In this document: positions 35,366 through 43,871 of the stretch, one piece after another
Layout: every line of letters starts with the position of its first letter
Position numbering within the stretch: position 1 is the first letter of the stretch
Assembly: GCA_947447955.1 (NCBI GenBank)
Contig: CANFLS010000004.1
Location: 62,001 to 126,000, forward strand
DNA from: Flavobacteriales bacterium
GTDB taxonomy: Bacteria; Bacteroidota; Bacteroidia; NS11-12g; UBA955
Reading direction: 5' to 3'
Length of the DNA: 64,000 bases
Position numbers and translations under genes: made by a program
Notes under the pieces: model-generated
What the model was told of the DNA's origin: nothing
The model's database searches: none
Seen by the model: the letters and a program-made list of their open reading frames with translations, nothing else

Positions 35366-36631
35366 ATGAAGATTTACAAATTCGGTGGTGCATCTGTGAA
35401 AGATGCTGCAGGCGTTAGAAACGTTGCAAGCATCATTGCAAAAGAAAAAAACAACGATGTTTTGGTGGTTATCAGCGCCATGGGCAAATCAACCAATGCC
35501 CTTGAAACCCTTGTAAATGCTGCTTTCAAGAATGATAAATCTGCTTCATCTATTCTGAAAGACTTTATTGAATCTCACAATCAATTGCTAACTGAACTTT
35601 TCGAAGAAAACTCATTTATCTGGACAAACGAGGTTAGAAATTTATTTTTAGAATTAGAGTGTTTGATTGATAATGAGAACCTAAAAGACGATTACGACTT
35701 CCTATACGATCAAATTGTAAGCTTTGGAGAATTAATTTCTACACGCATTGTGAGTGCTTATCTTTTGAGCCAAAATATCCAAAACCAATGGCTCGATGCG
35801 CGCAACTTTATTATTACCGATAGCCGTTACCGCGATGCAAAAGTGCAATGGGAAGAAACAGAACGTGTTGTTACCAACCGATTAAAGCCACTTTCAGCCA
35901 AGAATTTAATTATCACTCAAGGATTTATAGGCAAAGGTGAATCTGGAGAAACCACAACCCTAGGCCGTGAAGGAAGCGATTATAGTGCTGCAATTTTTGG
36001 AAAACTGCTTGGAGCCGAGTCTGTAACCATTTGGAAAGATGTTGCCGGTGTGATGAACGCCGACCCAAAGAAATTTGAAAATACCGTTCTCATCTCTGAG
36101 TTAAGTTATAACGATGCCATTGAATTGGCATATTATGGGGCTTCTGTAATTCATCCTAAAACCATTCAACCACTTAAAGCGGCGAACATCCCTTTATATG
36201 TAAAGTCGTTTTTGAACGTTGATCAACCTGGAACCAAAGTGAGCGAATTTTCTAAACCCTTGTCGGTTCCATGTAAAATTCACAAATCGAATCAGTTGAT
36301 GTTAGAAATTAGCACCAAAGATTTCAATTTCATAGTAGAAGAACATTTGAAACAGATTTTTGAGGCGTTAAGCAATTTCAAAGTTCGTGCGCACATCATG
36401 CAAAATTCAGCCATCCACTTCCGTTGCGTGGTTGACGACAAAGAAAACAAACATTTGCCATTGGTAAACCATTTAACAGAAATGGGATTGAATATCAATG
36501 TAATTGAACATTTAGAACTATTGAGTATTTACCAGCCTGAAGCCATTTCAACTGAGGAAGTAAATAAGTTTGGAAAAATTATCATGCAACAAAACATGGG
36601 CAATGCTGCTCATTTTGTTGTGTCTAAATAA
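35366..36631 (+). CDS. Aspartate kinase
   Basis: First enzyme of the aspartate family pathway (Lys, Thr, Met), phosphorylating aspartate. The kinase core has KFGGASV (about 5-11), TTLGREGSDYSAAIFG (about 197-212) and the ATP-binding WKDVAGVMNADPK. Paired ACT-like regulatory domains occupy about 300-421. It is monofunctional, with no homoserine dehydrogenase fusion. A purine-rich AAAGAAGAA precedes the ATG, so unlike several neighbours it has a normal leader. It is divergent from fbp. Confidence 0.92.
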   Translation: MKIYKFGGASVKDAAGVRNVASIIAKEKNNDVLVVISAMGKSTNALETLVNAAFKNDKSASSILKDFIESHNQLLTELFEENSFIWTNEVRNLFLELECLIDNENLKDDYDFLYDQIVSFGELISTRIVSAYLLSQNIQNQWLDARNFIITDSRYRDAKVQWEETERVVTNRLKPLSAKNLIITQGFIGKGESGETTTLGREGSDYSAAIFGKLLGAESVTIWKDVAGVMNADPKKFENTVLISELSYNDAIELAYYGASVIHPKTIQPLKAANIPLYVKSFLNVDQPGTKVSEFSKPLSVPCKIHKSNQLMLEISTKDFNFIVEEHLKQIFEALSNFKVRAHIMQNSAIHFRCVVDDKENKHLPLVNHLTEMGLNINVIEHLELLSIYQPEAISTEEVNKFGKIIMQQNMGNAAHFVVSK

Positions 36632-36636
36632 TTCAG

Positions 36637-38154
36637 CTATTGCAGAATTAACTTCTGTCCAATACTAATTGAATTCTTTTCTATATTATTCAATTTCTTC
36701 AACTTATCTACCGAAATACCATATTTGGTTGCAATACTGTACAAGGTATCTCCTGGTTTTACAAAGTGAATATTGGCAACATCGCTCATTGTTTTTGAGG
36801 GACTTGTATCGTTTGATGATCCTTTTTCTCTGCGTAATTTGAGCACTTGGTCTTCAGAAATTGATTTCCCTTTCAAATTGTTCCAAGCAATGATTGAATC
36901 TGGTTTTAGATTGTACAATCGGGCAATTGAAAAAACTGTTTCATTGCGGAGCACCGTGTGGTATTTGGACTTAATGGTTTCGCGGGTGTCTACAAAGTTT
37001 TCTGCATGTTCAGCAGGTTTCATCGAGGGACTCAATACCAAAATCTGGCCTTGTTTCACTTCTGCCCTTTCTAAATCGTTCCAACGCACCAAATTCAAGA
37101 CCGACGTTTTGTACTTTTCTGCAATCTGTTCAATGGTTTCTCCTTTTTGCACCTCATGCATATTCTCAGCAATTACTTTTTTACGCTGATTGATTACAGC
37201 AGTTGCTTCGGTTTGATTTGTTTTAGGTTTTTCAGGGGCCAATTTGGGTGGGGATGCTCTTTTTTCTTTCAAATAAATAACTTCTCCTACCGCAGGTTCT
37301 TGACCAGGTTCAAGCTTGTTCTTCTTATAAAGTTGACGTATTTTCACAGCATATTGCTGAGAAATGTCGCGCATTGACTCGCCTTTTTTCAATATGTGGG
37401 TTTCCTCAGACCCACTGCTGCGTTTTGGTCGTAAGAAAATAATCTCTCCGGGGTTGATCATTTCTCCCTCAGACAAATCGTTGTAACGATAAATTTGCCA
37501 AGAGCCTACTTTGTGTTTCTTTGCAACATCGGAAGCGCTTTCTCCTTCTTTTGCACCAACGGCAGGAACGCCGTTAATACTCATCATATCGGGTTGATTG
37601 GGTGACCCCTTGAAATATTCTTCCCCCAAAACAACCATACTGTCGTATAATGACAAACGGTATTTTCGAATGATATTCGACAAAATTGTTCCGTAGGCAG
37701 GGTTTGTGGCATAGCCAGCTTCACGCAAACCATTGGCCCATCCTTCATAATCGGTAGGACTTAATTCAAACAATGCTGCATATCGAGAACTTCCTTTTAA
37801 AAACAACGAGTGGTCGCGATAGCTTTCGATTGCTGTTTCATAACCTCTAAAACATTCGTCTTTGGCATCGTCATCGGCAAGGCAGAATTTACCATTCCAA
37901 TTTTTTCTACACTTTATCCCAAAGTGGTTATTACATTCTCTAGACAACTTGCTATTTCCACTTGCACTCTCCAAAACACCTTGTCCCAAAGTAATACTTG
38001 CCGGAACACCATGCACCCTCATTTCTTGCATGGCAGCTTGCTTGAATGAATCGATATAATCTCTCGTATTCATAGTGTTTTGGGCAGTTGCCGTAGAAAA
38101 CACTATGGAAATAATGGCTATTAAAAAATTGTATAAAACGCGTCTAATCTTCAT
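36637..38154 (-). CDS. Exported glucosaminidase with LysM repeats
   Basis: A 505-aa cell-wall hydrolase with signal peptide 1-24 (FSTATAQ). The FlgJ-type N-acetylglucosaminidase domain spans about 30-175 (SITLGQGVLESASGNSKLS, with catalytic-type Glu, CNNHFGIKC, YRDHSLFL, WANGLREAGYATNPAYG). Five LysM-like repeats follow. The first (about 207-250) is degenerate and the last ends at the C-terminus (FVKPGDTLYSIATKYGISVDKLKKLNN). It binds and cleaves peptidoglycan, probably in cell separation or turnover. The promoter candidate is TAGGTTTG at 38174-38181. Confidence 0.92.
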   Translation of the reverse strand: MKIRRVLYNFLIAIISIVFSTATAQNTMNTRDYIDSFKQAAMQEMRVHGVPASITLGQGVLESASGNSKLSRECNNHFGIKCRKNWNGKFCLADDDAKDECFRGYETAIESYRDHSLFLKGSSRYAALFELSPTDYEGWANGLREAGYATNPAYGTILSNIIRKYRLSLYDSMVVLGEEYFKGSPNQPDMMSINGVPAVGAKEGESASDVAKKHKVGSWQIYRYNDLSEGEMINPGEIIFLRPKRSSGSEETHILKKGESMRDISQQYAVKIRQLYKKNKLEPGQEPAVGEVIYLKEKRASPPKLAPEKPKTNQTEATAVINQRKKVIAENMHEVQKGETIEQIAEKYKTSVLNLVRWNDLERAEVKQGQILVLSPSMKPAEHAENFVDTRETIKSKYHTVLRNETVFSIARLYNLKPDSIIAWNNLKGKSISEDQVLKLRREKGSSNDTSPSKTMSDVANIHFVKPGDTLYSIATKYGISVDKLKKLNNIEKNSISIGQKLILQ

Positions 38155-38173
38155 TGATAATATGAATTCAAGT

Positions 38174-38181
38174 CAAACCTA
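38174..38181 (-). promoter_or_regulatory. -7 promoter box for the LysM glucosaminidase gene
   Basis: TAGGTTTG on the minus strand, 19 nt before the ATG. Confidence 0.45.
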
Positions 38182-38269
38182 ATAAAAGCAATCTTTTTGG
38201 CTGAAATTACTTTTAAACAATCTCTGAGTAAATTAGACCAAAGTCACAAAAAAATCCATTCAATTCGTG

Positions 38270-38277
38270 TATTTTTG
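38270..38277 (+). promoter_or_regulatory. -7 promoter box for dsbD-gmhA
   Basis: TATTTTTG ends 8 nt before the ATG at 38286. Confidence 0.6.
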
Positions 38278-38285
38278 TATTTCCT

Positions 38286-40400
38286 ATGTTTAGAAAATTT
38301 ATTTTCACAGCAGTATTAAGCGTATTCACTTTTGCAAACGCTTTTGCAGGCGGTTTCCCTAAACCAAAATTTGTTGCTTCTTTTAGTAAGCCAAATGCCA
38401 AAGCTGGCGATATTATTGAAATTGTAATCAAGTTTGACGTTCCTAAAGGATTTCACGTTTTCTCTGAAAAAAGTGATTGCCCTGAGGATGATGGTCCGCA
38501 ACGTGCAATGATCGATTTCAAATCTAACACTTCTTACCAGCTGATTGGTAAATTTAGAGGTGTTGGCGACCATATGGTTAAGGAAGATGAAGTTTGGCAT
38601 TGTTCATCTGGGGAATTCATTGACAAAGGAGAATTCCGCCAAAAAATCAAAGTACTTTCAACCATTTCTGAAATTGAAATGACCATCAACGGTCAAATTT
38701 GCAACGAATCAGGTTGCGATAACATCCGCGACGTAGTGGTAAAAACACCTGCGTTAACTGTTCAAGGCAAAATTGAAGCAGCAGCGCCTGAAATTGTTGC
38801 AACTGAAACTACACCTACTACCGAGACAATAGACTCTACCCCAGTTGTTGCCTCTGAACAAATTGTAACAGCCGGAACAGCACATTATAAAAAAGAAAAT
38901 GGACATGGCGTTTGCCAAACAAAAACTTTCAACGGAGTGCAAAGCGCAGAAACCAACGAAAGTTCTTGGGGTTTATTCATTTTGGCGCTGATAAGCGGAT
39001 TTGCTGCGTTGTTAACGCCTTGCGTATTCCCAATGATTCCAATGACCGTTTCGTTTTTTATTAAAAATAAAAATAGAAAAATAGCATTAAGAGATTCTTT
39101 CCTTTTTGCCGCTTCAATCATTGCTTTTTATACCATCATTGGAACAATTGTGGCTTACACGTTTGGTGCAAGCGCAGCAAACTGGATTAGTACACATTGG
39201 ATACCCAATATTTTCTTTACCGTTATTTTCATCGTGTTTGCGGCAAGCTTTTTTGGAGCATTTGAAATTGTATTGCCAAGTTCAATAGTAAACAGCGTAG
39301 ACAAACAAGCCGACAGAGGTGGAATTACTGGCCCAATATTTATGGCAATTACCATTGCCTTGGTTTCTTTCTCTTGTACCGGACCCATTGTTGGTACCGT
39401 TATGGTTGAAGCCGTTCAAGGTGGTGCACTCAGGCCAATTATAGGAATGTTCGGATTTTCATTGGCATTTGCTTTGCCTTTTGGATTGCTTGCATTGTTC
39501 CCATCTTGGTTAAATAATTTACCAAAATCTGGTGGTTGGTTAAACAGCGTAAAAGTTGTTTTGGGATTCATTGAATTGGCATTTGCATTGAAATTCTTGA
39601 GCATCCCTGATCAAACATATCACTGGGGAATTTTAGACAGAGAAATTTACTTGGCCATATGGATTGTCATTTTCAGTTTACTTGGATTATATCTCCTAGG
39701 AAAAATCAGATTTGCCCACGATGATGCAGTTGAAAAACTAAACATTTTAAGATTATCATTGGCAGTTGTTGTGTTTTCTTTTGTAATGTATATGATTCCT
39801 GGAATGTGGGGAGCTCCTTTGAAAGGATTGGCAGGTTATTTACCTCCACTTTCATCGCAAGACTTTAAATCGGGAGGGAATTCGCATTCTAGTGAAAATA
39901 CTATTTGTGGAACGGCTAAATATTCGGATGGAAGTTTAAATATCCCTCATGATATTCAAGGATATTTTGATTATGAAGAAGCATTGGCATGTGCAAAATC
40001 GCAAAACAAGCCTCTTTTTATCGACTTTACTGGCCATGGCTGTGTAAACTGTCGTAAAATGGAAGAAAAGGCCTGGTCGCATCCTGAAGCGTTAAAGTTA
40101 TTGAAGGACAAATATGTGGTTGTTGCCCTATATGTAGATGACAAGAAAATAAAACTTCCTAAGAATGAGTGGTTTATTGGAAATGCATCTGGAAAACAAA
40201 TTACCATGTTGGGTGAGAAAAATGCCGAAATTGAAGAATGCTATTTTGGTAAAACTACCCAGCCACTTTATTGCATTATGGATGGAAATGAGAATTTATT
40301 ACAACCTGCTTATGGTGCTGAATTTTTCAATTTCAAAAGTGAACCATTCATTCAGTTTTTGAAAGATGGTGTTGCTAGCTTTAATAAAATTAAAAAATAA
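38286..40400 (+). CDS. DsbD-family thiol:disulfide reductase
   Basis: A 704-aa membrane protein that moves electrons from cytosolic thioredoxin to the periplasm. Signal peptide 1-21 is followed by an N-terminal DsbD-alpha-like domain (about 22-150) with a CNESGC pair. A Pro/Thr-rich linker and an eight-helix core (about 225-525) follow, with the redox cysteines in [11 protein letters not shown] and [10 protein letters not shown]. The C-terminal thioredoxin domain has CVNC at 586-589. The gene overlaps gmhA by one base. An alternative name is cytochrome c biogenesis protein transmembrane region (CcdA-type), but the three-domain layout favours DsbD. Confidence 0.92.
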   Translation: MFRKFIFTAVLSVFTFANAFAGGFPKPKFVASFSKPNAKAGDIIEIVIKFDVPKGFHVFSEKSDCPEDDGPQRAMIDFKSNTSYQLIGKFRGVGDHMVKEDEVWHCSSGEFIDKGEFRQKIKVLSTISEIEMTINGQICNESGCDNIRDVVVKTPALTVQGKIEAAAPEIVATETTPTTETIDSTPVVASEQIVTAGTAHYKKENGHGVCQTKTFNGVQSAETNESSWGLFILALISGFAALLTPCVFPMIPMTVSFFIKNKNRKIALRDSFLFAASIIAFYTIIGTIVAYTFGASAANWISTHWIPNIFFTVIFIVFAASFFGAFEIVLPSSIVNSVDKQADRGGITGPIFMAITIALVSFSCTGPIVGTVMVEAVQGGALRPIIGMFGFSLAFALPFGLLALFPSWLNNLPKSGGWLNSVKVVLGFIELAFALKFLSIPDQTYHWGILDREIYLAIWIVIFSLLGLYLLGKIRFAHDDAVEKLNILRLSLAVVVFSFVMYMIPGMWGAPLKGLAGYLPPLSSQDFKSGGNSHSSENTICGTAKYSDGSLNIPHDIQGYFDYEEALACAKSQNKPLFIDFTGHGCVNCRKMEEKAWSHPEALKLLKDKYVVVALYVDDKKIKLPKNEWFIGNASGKQITMLGEKNAEIEECYFGKTTQPLYCIMDGNENLLQPAYGAEFFNFKSEPFIQFLKDGVASFNKIKK

Positions 40401-40981
40401 TGGACGCTTCTTCAGTAAAAACCCATTTTCTAGAAGCCCAACAAACCTTAGAAAGTTTTTTGAGCAATGAGAATAACTTCCAACTTATTTTTAACGCAGC
40501 TGAAACCATTACAACCGCATTTAATCAAGGTGGTAAAATAATATCTGCTGGCAACGGCGGTAGCCATTGCGATGCCATGCACTTTGCTGAAGAATTAACT
40601 GGCCGCTATAAGAACAATAGAAAGGCATTGCCCGCCATCGCCATCAGCGACCCGAGCCATTTGTCATGCGTTGGAAATGATTATGGTTATGAATTTGTGT
40701 TTTCGAGATACGTTGAAGCACTTGGAAACAGTGGTGATATTTTTTTAGGCATCAGCACCAGTGGCAATAGCAAAAATATCATAAACGCCATTGATGTTGC
40801 TAAAAGCAAGGGAATGTTCGTAATTGGTTTAACTGGTAAAGATGGAGGCAAAATTGGACCGATGTGCGACATAGAAATCCGTGCACCGCATTCAGAATTT
40901 GCCGATAGAGCCCAAGAGATACATATCAAAGTTATCCATGCTTTGATAGATACCATAGAAAAACTCATGCATTTGGCATAA
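40400..40981 (+). CDS. gmhA: D-sedoheptulose 7-phosphate isomerase
   Basis: SIS-domain isomerase making D-glycero-D-manno-heptose 7-phosphate for LPS core or S-layer glycans. The SIS signatures are [26 protein letters not shown] and [19 protein letters not shown]-type sugar-phosphate contacts and the C-terminal [16 protein letters not shown] helix are present. The length of 193 aa matches GmhA. It is coupled to dsbD by a TAATG overlap. The 3' end faces the rhomboid gene with an 8-nt gap. Confidence 0.95.
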   Translation: MDASSVKTHFLEAQQTLESFLSNENNFQLIFNAAETITTAFNQGGKIISAGNGGSHCDAMHFAEELTGRYKNNRKALPAIAISDPSHLSCVGNDYGYEFVFSRYVEALGNSGDIFLGISTSGNSKNIINAIDVAKSKGMFVIGLTGKDGGKIGPMCDIEIRAPHSEFADRAQEIHIKVIHALIDTIEKLMHLA

Positions 40982-40989
40982 ATTATTAA

Positions 40990-41619
40990 TTACTCAATTT
41001 TATCGTAGGGATTTTCGTGATTCCATTCTTTTTTATACCATTCAGGAACAACTGCTTTGGGTAAAAATGCCACCCAATACTTTTTCCCAATAATGGCAAT
41101 TAGGATACCAGCTATGGTACCGCTAATATGTCCCTCATGAGAAACCTGTGGAAGCAAAGGCAACAATCCCCACCAACTGCTACCATAAAAAACAACGGCA
41201 ACAAATAAAATTGCATAGAGCTTTTTGTTTGGTTGAAGGAGAATGATGGTTATAATGAAAGCCATAAATGAGTAGACCCAAGTTGAAGCACCAATAATGA
41301 GTTGATTGGGTTTACCTAAGAAAAAGAGAATTACAGATGACAAAAGATACTGCAATATAAAAAACCGCAACCATGATTGTGGAAACAGAAGTAAAAAAAG
41401 GATGGAAAGAGAAACAAAAGAAATGAGATTTCCGCCAATATGATCTAAATTTTCATGGAACCAACAACCGGTAAAACTGGTATAAAACTTGGCAAAGTTT
41501 CTAGGGTGTAATGCGTAAGAATCGGTATTAAAAGGATTTTGATTTTGATAAACGAGAATCAAAATAAGTGTTACAACAATTAAATAGAAGATAGACCTAT
41601 TTAATTGTTTATTTTTCAT
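40990..41619 (-). CDS. Rhomboid-family intramembrane serine protease
   Basis: A 209-aa protein with six hydrophobic segments. The catalytic Ser112 is in the IGASTWVYSF segment (GxS motif), and the partner His164 in HEGHISGTIAG. The L1-loop/TM2 segment HIGGNLISF (His60, Asn64) matches the family. Rhomboids cleave transmembrane proteins in the bilayer; the substrate is unknown. It overlaps the GNAT gene by 4 nt, so the two are co-transcribed. The C-terminal tail is charged and cytosolic. Confidence 0.86.
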   Translation of the reverse strand: MKNKQLNRSIFYLIVVTLILILVYQNQNPFNTDSYALHPRNFAKFYTSFTGCWFHENLDHIGGNLISFVSLSILFLLLFPQSWLRFFILQYLLSSVILFFLGKPNQLIIGASTWVYSFMAFIITIILLQPNKKLYAILFVAVVFYGSSWWGLLPLLPQVSHEGHISGTIAGILIAIIGKKYWVAFLPKAVVPEWYKKEWNHENPYDKIE

Positions 41620-42068
41620 TTGTCGGCTAAATTAAAAGTAACATTCACCCAAGTATCGTCGAAAGTTACATCAAATTTTTTGTAGAAGTCAATTGCAGAT
41701 TGGTTCCAATCTAACACTTGCCAAGAAAGTCTTTCAAACTTGCGTTTTTTAGCAAAAGAAATACAGTGATTGAGCAGCGCTGTGCCAATACCATTTCTTC
41801 GGTAAGATTCTTTTACTATAAGATCTTCAAGGTAAAGCACAGGGCCTTTCCAAGTAGAATAACGAATATAACAAACGGCAGTGGCCACAATTTGCTCATC
41901 TATTTCACAAACCCAACAAAAAACGAAAGGATTATTTGCCAAACAAAACTGCGAAAGTATGTCGGCATCTGTAATCACTTCATTTGGGGCTTTTTCATAC
42001 GCTGCAAGTTCACAAATAAGGGTGTGAACCGATATAAAATCGGGCGCTTCGGCTTGACGAATTTCCAT
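41616..42068 (-). CDS. GNAT-family N-acetyltransferase
   Basis: A 150-aa acetyl-CoA-dependent acyltransferase. Motif A, VKESYRRNGIGTALLNHCI (about 89-107), includes the Q/RxxGxG/A pyrophosphate loop. Motif B, WQVLDWNQSAIDFYKKFD, is the acceptor side. It resembles the spermidine/diamine acetyltransferase-like branch (LYLEDLIV), but the acceptor cannot be named. It is in an operon with the rhomboid gene and 4 nt from the T9SS gene upstream. Confidence 0.9.
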   Translation of the reverse strand: MEIRQAEAPDFISVHTLICELAAYEKAPNEVITDADILSQFCLANNPFVFCWVCEIDEQIVATAVCYIRYSTWKGPVLYLEDLIVKESYRRNGIGTALLNHCISFAKKRKFERLSWQVLDWNQSAIDFYKKFDVTFDDTWVNVTFNLADK

Positions 42069-42072
42069 TTAA

Positions 42073-42453
42073 TTAGCGAATCGCTAGTTTGAGTGTTTTG
42101 GTGTAATCACCACTTTTAACTTGAATGAAATATACTCCTTTATCTAAAAGTGCATCCATTACGCCTATTTTCACTTTTCCTTCAATGTAATCTGATTTTT
42201 TGATTACGTAAGAATATACAACTTTACCCAACACATCATTTACCAAAATAACCGAATTAGGGAAATCTACTTCAGAAAAATTAAGATTTACAAAAAAGTA
42301 TGATCCGTTTACTGGGTTAGGATTAAGACTAAACTCAGGACCAACAGTAGAAAGCACAGGGTTAACTTCTTCATTTCCATGATTAGAAGGGGTGCTAGCC
42401 ACAAGGGATAACGATATTAAAAAGAAAAAGATTGTGAGTAGTTTTCTATTCAT
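42073..42453 (-). CDS. Small T9SS type A sorting-domain protein
   Basis: A 126-aa protein with signal peptide 1-18 (FFFLISLSLVAS). A short linker is followed by a nearly complete type A sorting domain (FSLNPNPVNGSYFFVNLNFS, then DVLGKVVYSYVI, GVYFIQVKSGDYTKTLKLAIR). The protein is little more than a sorting domain, which is unusual; it may be a remnant of a larger cargo protein or a small surface peptide. The start is ATG 42453; the in-frame codon at 42489 lies within the terminator hairpin of the preceding gene. Confidence 0.8.
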   Translation of the reverse strand: MNRKLLTIFFFLISLSLVASTPSNHGNEEVNPVLSTVGPEFSLNPNPVNGSYFFVNLNFSEVDFPNSVILVNDVLGKVVYSYVIKKSDYIEGKVKIGVMDALLDKGVYFIQVKSGDYTKTLKLAIR

Positions 42454-42464
42454 TGGTGCAAATA

Positions 42465-42497
42465 TCCAAAAAAAAAGGCACTTAAACAAGTGCCTTT
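42465..42497 (-). terminator. Rho-independent terminator of the Ala-rich lipoprotein gene
   Basis: Minus-strand AAAGGCACTT, loop GTTT, AAGTGCCTTT (42474-42497) followed by a T-run. It lies 22 nt after the stop of the gene at 42520-42738, and the next gene's promoter follows immediately. Confidence 0.9.
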
Positions 42498-42519
42498 AAA
42501 ATTTTCCAAAAGGAAGAAA

Positions 42520-42738
42520 TTATTTTTTAACTTCTTCTTTTTTAGCGTCAGCAGCAGGAGCAGCTTCAGTAGTAGCAGCGCTATCTTTAACTGTAGAATC
42601 TGCAGGAGCAGCTTCAACTGGAGCAGTTGTTGAATCTGTGTTAGTTGAATCAGCAGGAGTAGTTTCAGTAGTGTTACCACCACAAGCAGCGAAAGCGAAT
42701 ACTACGCAAGCTGCCAAAGCAAAAGTGATTTTTTTCAT
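42520..42738 (-). CDS. Small Ala/Thr/Glu-rich lipoprotein
   Basis: A 72-aa protein. The lipobox AFAAC gives Cys19. The mature part is a low-complexity tail of Ala, Thr, Pro, Asp and Lys (TTAPVEAAPADST) without globular character. Its own -7 box (TATTTTTG) and hairpin terminator indicate a real, probably well-expressed gene. It may be a surface-layer or envelope spacer lipoprotein; no function is known. An overlapping Leu-rich frame on the same strand is a shadow. Confidence 0.85.
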   Translation of the reverse strand: MKKITFALAACVVFAFAACGGNTTETTPADSTNTDSTTAPVEAAPADSTVKDSAATTEAAPAADAKKEEVKK

Positions 42739-42768
42739 GTTATTTGTTTTTCCTATTTAAGTGTGGTG

Positions 42769-42776
42769 CAAAAATA
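42769..42776 (-). promoter_or_regulatory. -7 promoter box for the Ala-rich lipoprotein gene
   Basis: TATTTTTG on the minus strand, followed by CACC, 30 nt before the ATG. Confidence 0.6.
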
Positions 42777-43148
42777 TAACGAAGTTTAGAATATACAAAA
42801 AAAAAATAAAAAAAAATTAAAAAAAACTCAGCATAACGTCCCTTATCTGAAATTTCTTTTCACCTGTTTCATGTCTTCAAATCCAATTTTTATTGGAATA
42901 TAAATTTATTATTAATTATATATCAATGTTTTAAGTTTTAACATTTAGAATATTTTCTACACTAGAGAAGCACATTTAAATGATCGTAAAAGGCAATAAT
43001 TTTCTTGAATTTTTTGCGCATTTTTTCGCAGCAAACGGAATTTTTGCGTTTTTTAATCAATTTTTAATCCTTTTAGAAAGAAAATCAGTTGCTTTCAGTG
43101 ATTTTTTCTGACTAAAAAATCGTTATTTCCACGAATTCAAAAAACAAC

Positions 43149-43156
43149 TACTTTTG
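43149..43156 (+). promoter_or_regulatory. -7 promoter box for the CruF-like gene
   Basis: TACTTTTG ends 5 nt before the ATG at 43162; a leaderless mRNA is predicted. Confidence 0.6.
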
Positions 43157-43161
43157 TAGCA

Positions 43162-43800
43162 ATGCAAACTGTAGAAAATAGGTTCATTGCCGTTATCGCA
43201 ATTATTTATGCTGTTGGAGTTGCCGGCTTTATTATTCCCTCATTAAATCCCTTGTTTATTTGGCTTACCCCTATCAATATTTTAGGCACTTTTATCATTG
43301 CCTGGATATTTCATAAAAAATGGGAAATCAACCATTTTTTGATGATTGCCGTCATTGGTTTGATGGGATTTTTCATAGAACTGGCAGGAGTAAAAACACA
43401 AGCTATTTTTGGGTCTTATTATTACGGTGCTACCCTTGGTAAAAAATGGCAATCCGTGCCCTATTTGATTGGAATAAATTGGGCTGCCATGGTGTTTTAT
43501 ACTTCTAGCTTATTGGCAGGTAGAATAAAAAACAATTTGGGAATAGCATTCTTAGGTGCATGCATCATGACAATTTATGATTATTTTCTAGAACCCGTTG
43601 CAATACGATACGATTTTTGGCATTGGAAATCGAATATTGTACCACTTCAAAATTATATAGCTTGGTTTGTGATTTCATTCATCATGCATTTGATACTTAA
43701 TGCCGCTAGCAAACCCATCAAAAACAAAATGGCATCGGCCTTATTCTTTATCCAACTCGGCTTCTTTCTCATTCTTCATATATACGTCAGATTATTTTAA
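43162..43800 (+). CDS. CruF-like carotenoid biosynthesis membrane protein
   Basis: A 212-aa protein with about seven hydrophobic segments. The DUF422/CruF pattern is visible: FFIELAGVKTQAIFGSYYYGATLG, VPYLIGINWAAMVFYTSS and a YDYFLEPVAIRYDFWHW segment. CruF proteins are carotenoid 1',2'-hydratases, and relatives occur in Bacteroidota carotenoid pathways. The crtZ-crtI-crtB operon lies 4 kb downstream, supporting a pigment role, but whether it hydrates or cyclises is not decidable here. A strong bidirectional terminator follows. Confidence 0.8.
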   Translation: MQTVENRFIAVIAIIYAVGVAGFIIPSLNPLFIWLTPINILGTFIIAWIFHKKWEINHFLMIAVIGLMGFFIELAGVKTQAIFGSYYYGATLGKKWQSVPYLIGINWAAMVFYTSSLLAGRIKNNLGIAFLGACIMTIYDYFLEPVAIRYDFWHWKSNIVPLQNYIAWFVISFIMHLILNAASKPIKNKMASALFFIQLGFFLILHIYVRLF

Positions 43801-43822
43801 AAGCAACGATCTTTATACGATC

Positions 43823-43851
43823 AAAAAGGGCTTCAAATTGAAGCCCTTTTT
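43823..43851. terminator. Bidirectional hairpin terminator
   Basis: AAAAAGGGCTTC, loop AAATT, GAAGCCCTTTTT: a 12-bp stem with U-runs on both strands between the convergent CruF-like and acyl-CoA ligase genes. Confidence 0.93.
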
Positions 43852-43871
43852 GTTTTGTTTTTTTCTAAATT

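Larger units (their letters stand above)
42739..43161. other. Long AT-rich intergenic region with divergent promoters
   Basis: 423 nt without a gene. It contains the lipoprotein promoter (TATTTTTG, 42769-42776, minus) and the CruF-like promoter (TACTTTTG, 43149-43156, plus). Poly-A tracts lie near 42800-42830, and an 8-bp inverted repeat GATTTTTT...AAAAAATC at 43100-43121. No RNA gene was recognised. Confidence 0.6.

Noticed and set aside
36773..37189. Plus-strand frame antisense to the LysM gene
   Set aside because: Composition mirrors the repeats on the other strand; no start context or domain.
42450..42683. Leu-rich minus-strand reading frame
   Set aside because: Shadow of the Ala-rich lipoprotein gene in another frame; that gene has a lipobox, promoter and terminator.
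43100..43121. GATTTTTT/AAAAAATC inverted repeat as a terminator
   Set aside because: Lies upstream of a promoter in a poly-A/T-rich region with no gene ending nearby; probably chance.
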